Origin: Chloroflexota bacterium
GTDB taxonomy: Bacteria > Chloroflexota > Dehalococcoidia > UBA2979
Direction of reading: 5' to 3'
DNA: 6,387 bases
NCBI GenBank assembly: GCA_027592975.1
Contig: JAQCJS010000065.1
Span: 1 to 6,387, forward strand
A program made the translations under genes and the position numbers. Positions within the stretch are counted from its first letter, which is position 1; every line of letters starts with the position of its first letter. The notes under the pieces were generated by a model that did no database searches, had not been told where the DNA came from, and saw nothing but the letters and a program-made list of their open reading frames with translations. This document shows, one piece after another, positions 5,653-6,387 of the stretch.

Positions 5653-5670
5653 ATCCTGTCCTGTCGCGTG

Positions 5671-6387
5671 CTACTCGTCTGCGGGCAACACCTCAACCTG
5701 GCGGCGGTCGCCGGAGCCCACGCTCTCGGTGCGCACGCCCGGCTCCTGCTCGAGGACGAGGTGAACGATGCGCCGCTCGGAGGCGGGCATCGGCTCCAGC
5801 GTGATCACGTCGCCGGTCTCGCGAACCTCGTGCGCGATCTCGCGGGCGAGATCCACCAGCGTCTGCTCGCGTCGCCGGCGGTAGCCCTCGATGTCGATGC
5901 CGTAGACGGGGGCGTCCTCCCCCGTGCGGCCCACGATCGTGTTGACGAGGTACTGGAGCGACGCGACAGTCTCGCCGCGGCGTCCGATCAGGAGCCCCAG
6001 CTCATCGGAGGTCCCGTCGTCCTCGCCGTAGAGGTCGAGAACCTGCGCCACCAGGCCCAGCCCGTCGCCCGGGGTCTCCGGGTCGCGCGCGCTGATTTCA
6101 GTGTGGGTGAGGCCCAGCAGGTTCAGCAGGTCACGCAGGGTGCTTCCCGCCAGGTCCAGTTCGTCCGCGTACTCGGCGGAAGGCCGGTCGGGGACGTCGT
6201 CGGGCGCGTCCGGGATGCGGATCTCCTCGGCCACGGGCACGCTGTAGCCGCGCTGGCGCTCCGGGCGGGGGCCACGGTCTTCGCTGCGTCCGTTGCGGCT
6301 GCCACGTCCCCCACGGTCCTCGCGATCCTCGCGGGGGCCACGATCATTGCGGTCGCCATGCTCGTCGCGGCCTTCCGCACGGCCCTC
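5671..6387 (-). CDS. jag: RNA-binding protein Jag/KhpB (KH plus R3H domains), 5' end outside the window
   Basis: The visible 238 residues are the C-terminal part of Jag/KhpB, an RNA-binding protein usually encoded next to yidC. The frame stays open to the window edge, so the start lies beyond it. An internal GTG at 6240 has no Shine-Dalgarno site and would remove in-frame coding sequence, so it is not taken as the start. Visible residues 1-48 form a charged RG-rich linker with RGP, RGG and RG motifs, rich in Arg, Gly, Asp and Glu. An acidic stretch follows. The KH domain (about 76-168) has LGLLIGRRGETVASLQYLVN at 130-149 with the IGRRG loop at 134-138. The R3H domain (about 169-235) has DIEGYRRRREQTL at 165-177 and EPMPASERRIVHL at 198-210. 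The N-terminal Jag_N domain, if present, is outside the window. The stop at 5671 is followed by a 64-nt gap with a hairpin before the kinase. Confidence 0.95.
   Translation of the reverse strand, partial: EGRAEGRDEHGDRNDRGPREDREDRGGRGSRNGRSEDRGPRPERQRGYSVPVAEEIRIPDAPDDVPDRPSAEYADELDLAGSTLRDLLNLLGLTHTEISARDPETPGDGLGLVAQVLDLYGEDDGTSDELGLLIGRRGETVASLQYLVNTIVGRTGEDAPVYGIDIEGYRRRREQTLVDLAREIAHEVRETGDVITLEPMPASERRIVHLVLEQEPGVRTESVGSGDRRQVEVLPADE

Noticed and set aside
4935..5804. 289-codon plus-strand open frame opposite the kinase and the end of jag
   Set aside because: It spans two genes on the other strand, crosses their intergenic hairpin, and has no recognisable motifs or ribosome site.

Overview
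The window is GC-rich bacterial DNA with G or C at most third codon positions. It is densely packed and carries two gene blocks that face each other. The minus-strand block reads jag (5' end outside the window), a PfkB-family sugar kinase, parA (soj), parB (spo0J), a RidA/YjgF-family gene and a DinB-like gene. In many bacteria jag, parA and parB lie close to the chromosomal origin, downstream of rpmH-rnpA-yidC. The window therefore probably comes from near oriC of a chromosome rather than from a plasmid. The RG-rich linker in Jag and the gene mix would suit Chloroflexota or another high-GC phylum, but the phylum is a weak inference.

Layout. Positions 1-254 hold no gene. They contain two copies of an 80-nt hairpin-rich element, 127 nt apart (1-80 and 128-207). 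Next come two plus-strand genes 17 nt apart: a two-domain rhodanese sulfurtransferase (255-1103) and a HAD-like hydrolase (1121-1768). The HAD stop codon overlaps, in the palindrome CTAG, the stop codon of the convergent DinB-like gene (1765-2277, minus). Going up the minus strand, the RidA-like gene (2278-2748), parB (2745-3635), parA (3625-4701) and the kinase (4698-5606) each touch or overlap the next one. A 64-nt gap with a strong hairpin (5614-5652) then separates the kinase from jag (5671 to beyond 6387).

How the genes work together. ParA (ATPase) and ParB (CTP-dependent clamp binding parS) form the chromosome segregation and origin-organising system. Jag/KhpB is an RNA-binding protein with KH and R3H domains, usually encoded next to the membrane insertase YidC. 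The sugar kinase is the unusual member: it sits between jag and parA and its stop codon overlaps the parA GTG start. The RidA-like protein (enamine/imine deaminase family) and the DinB-like putative metalloprotein appear to ride on the same transcript. No parS site, DnaA box, tRNA, rRNA, CRISPR array or transposase was recognised. The most unusual features are the duplicated 5' element, the hairpin before the kinase start, and a roughly 100-residue C-terminal extension of ParA built partly from decapeptide repeats.
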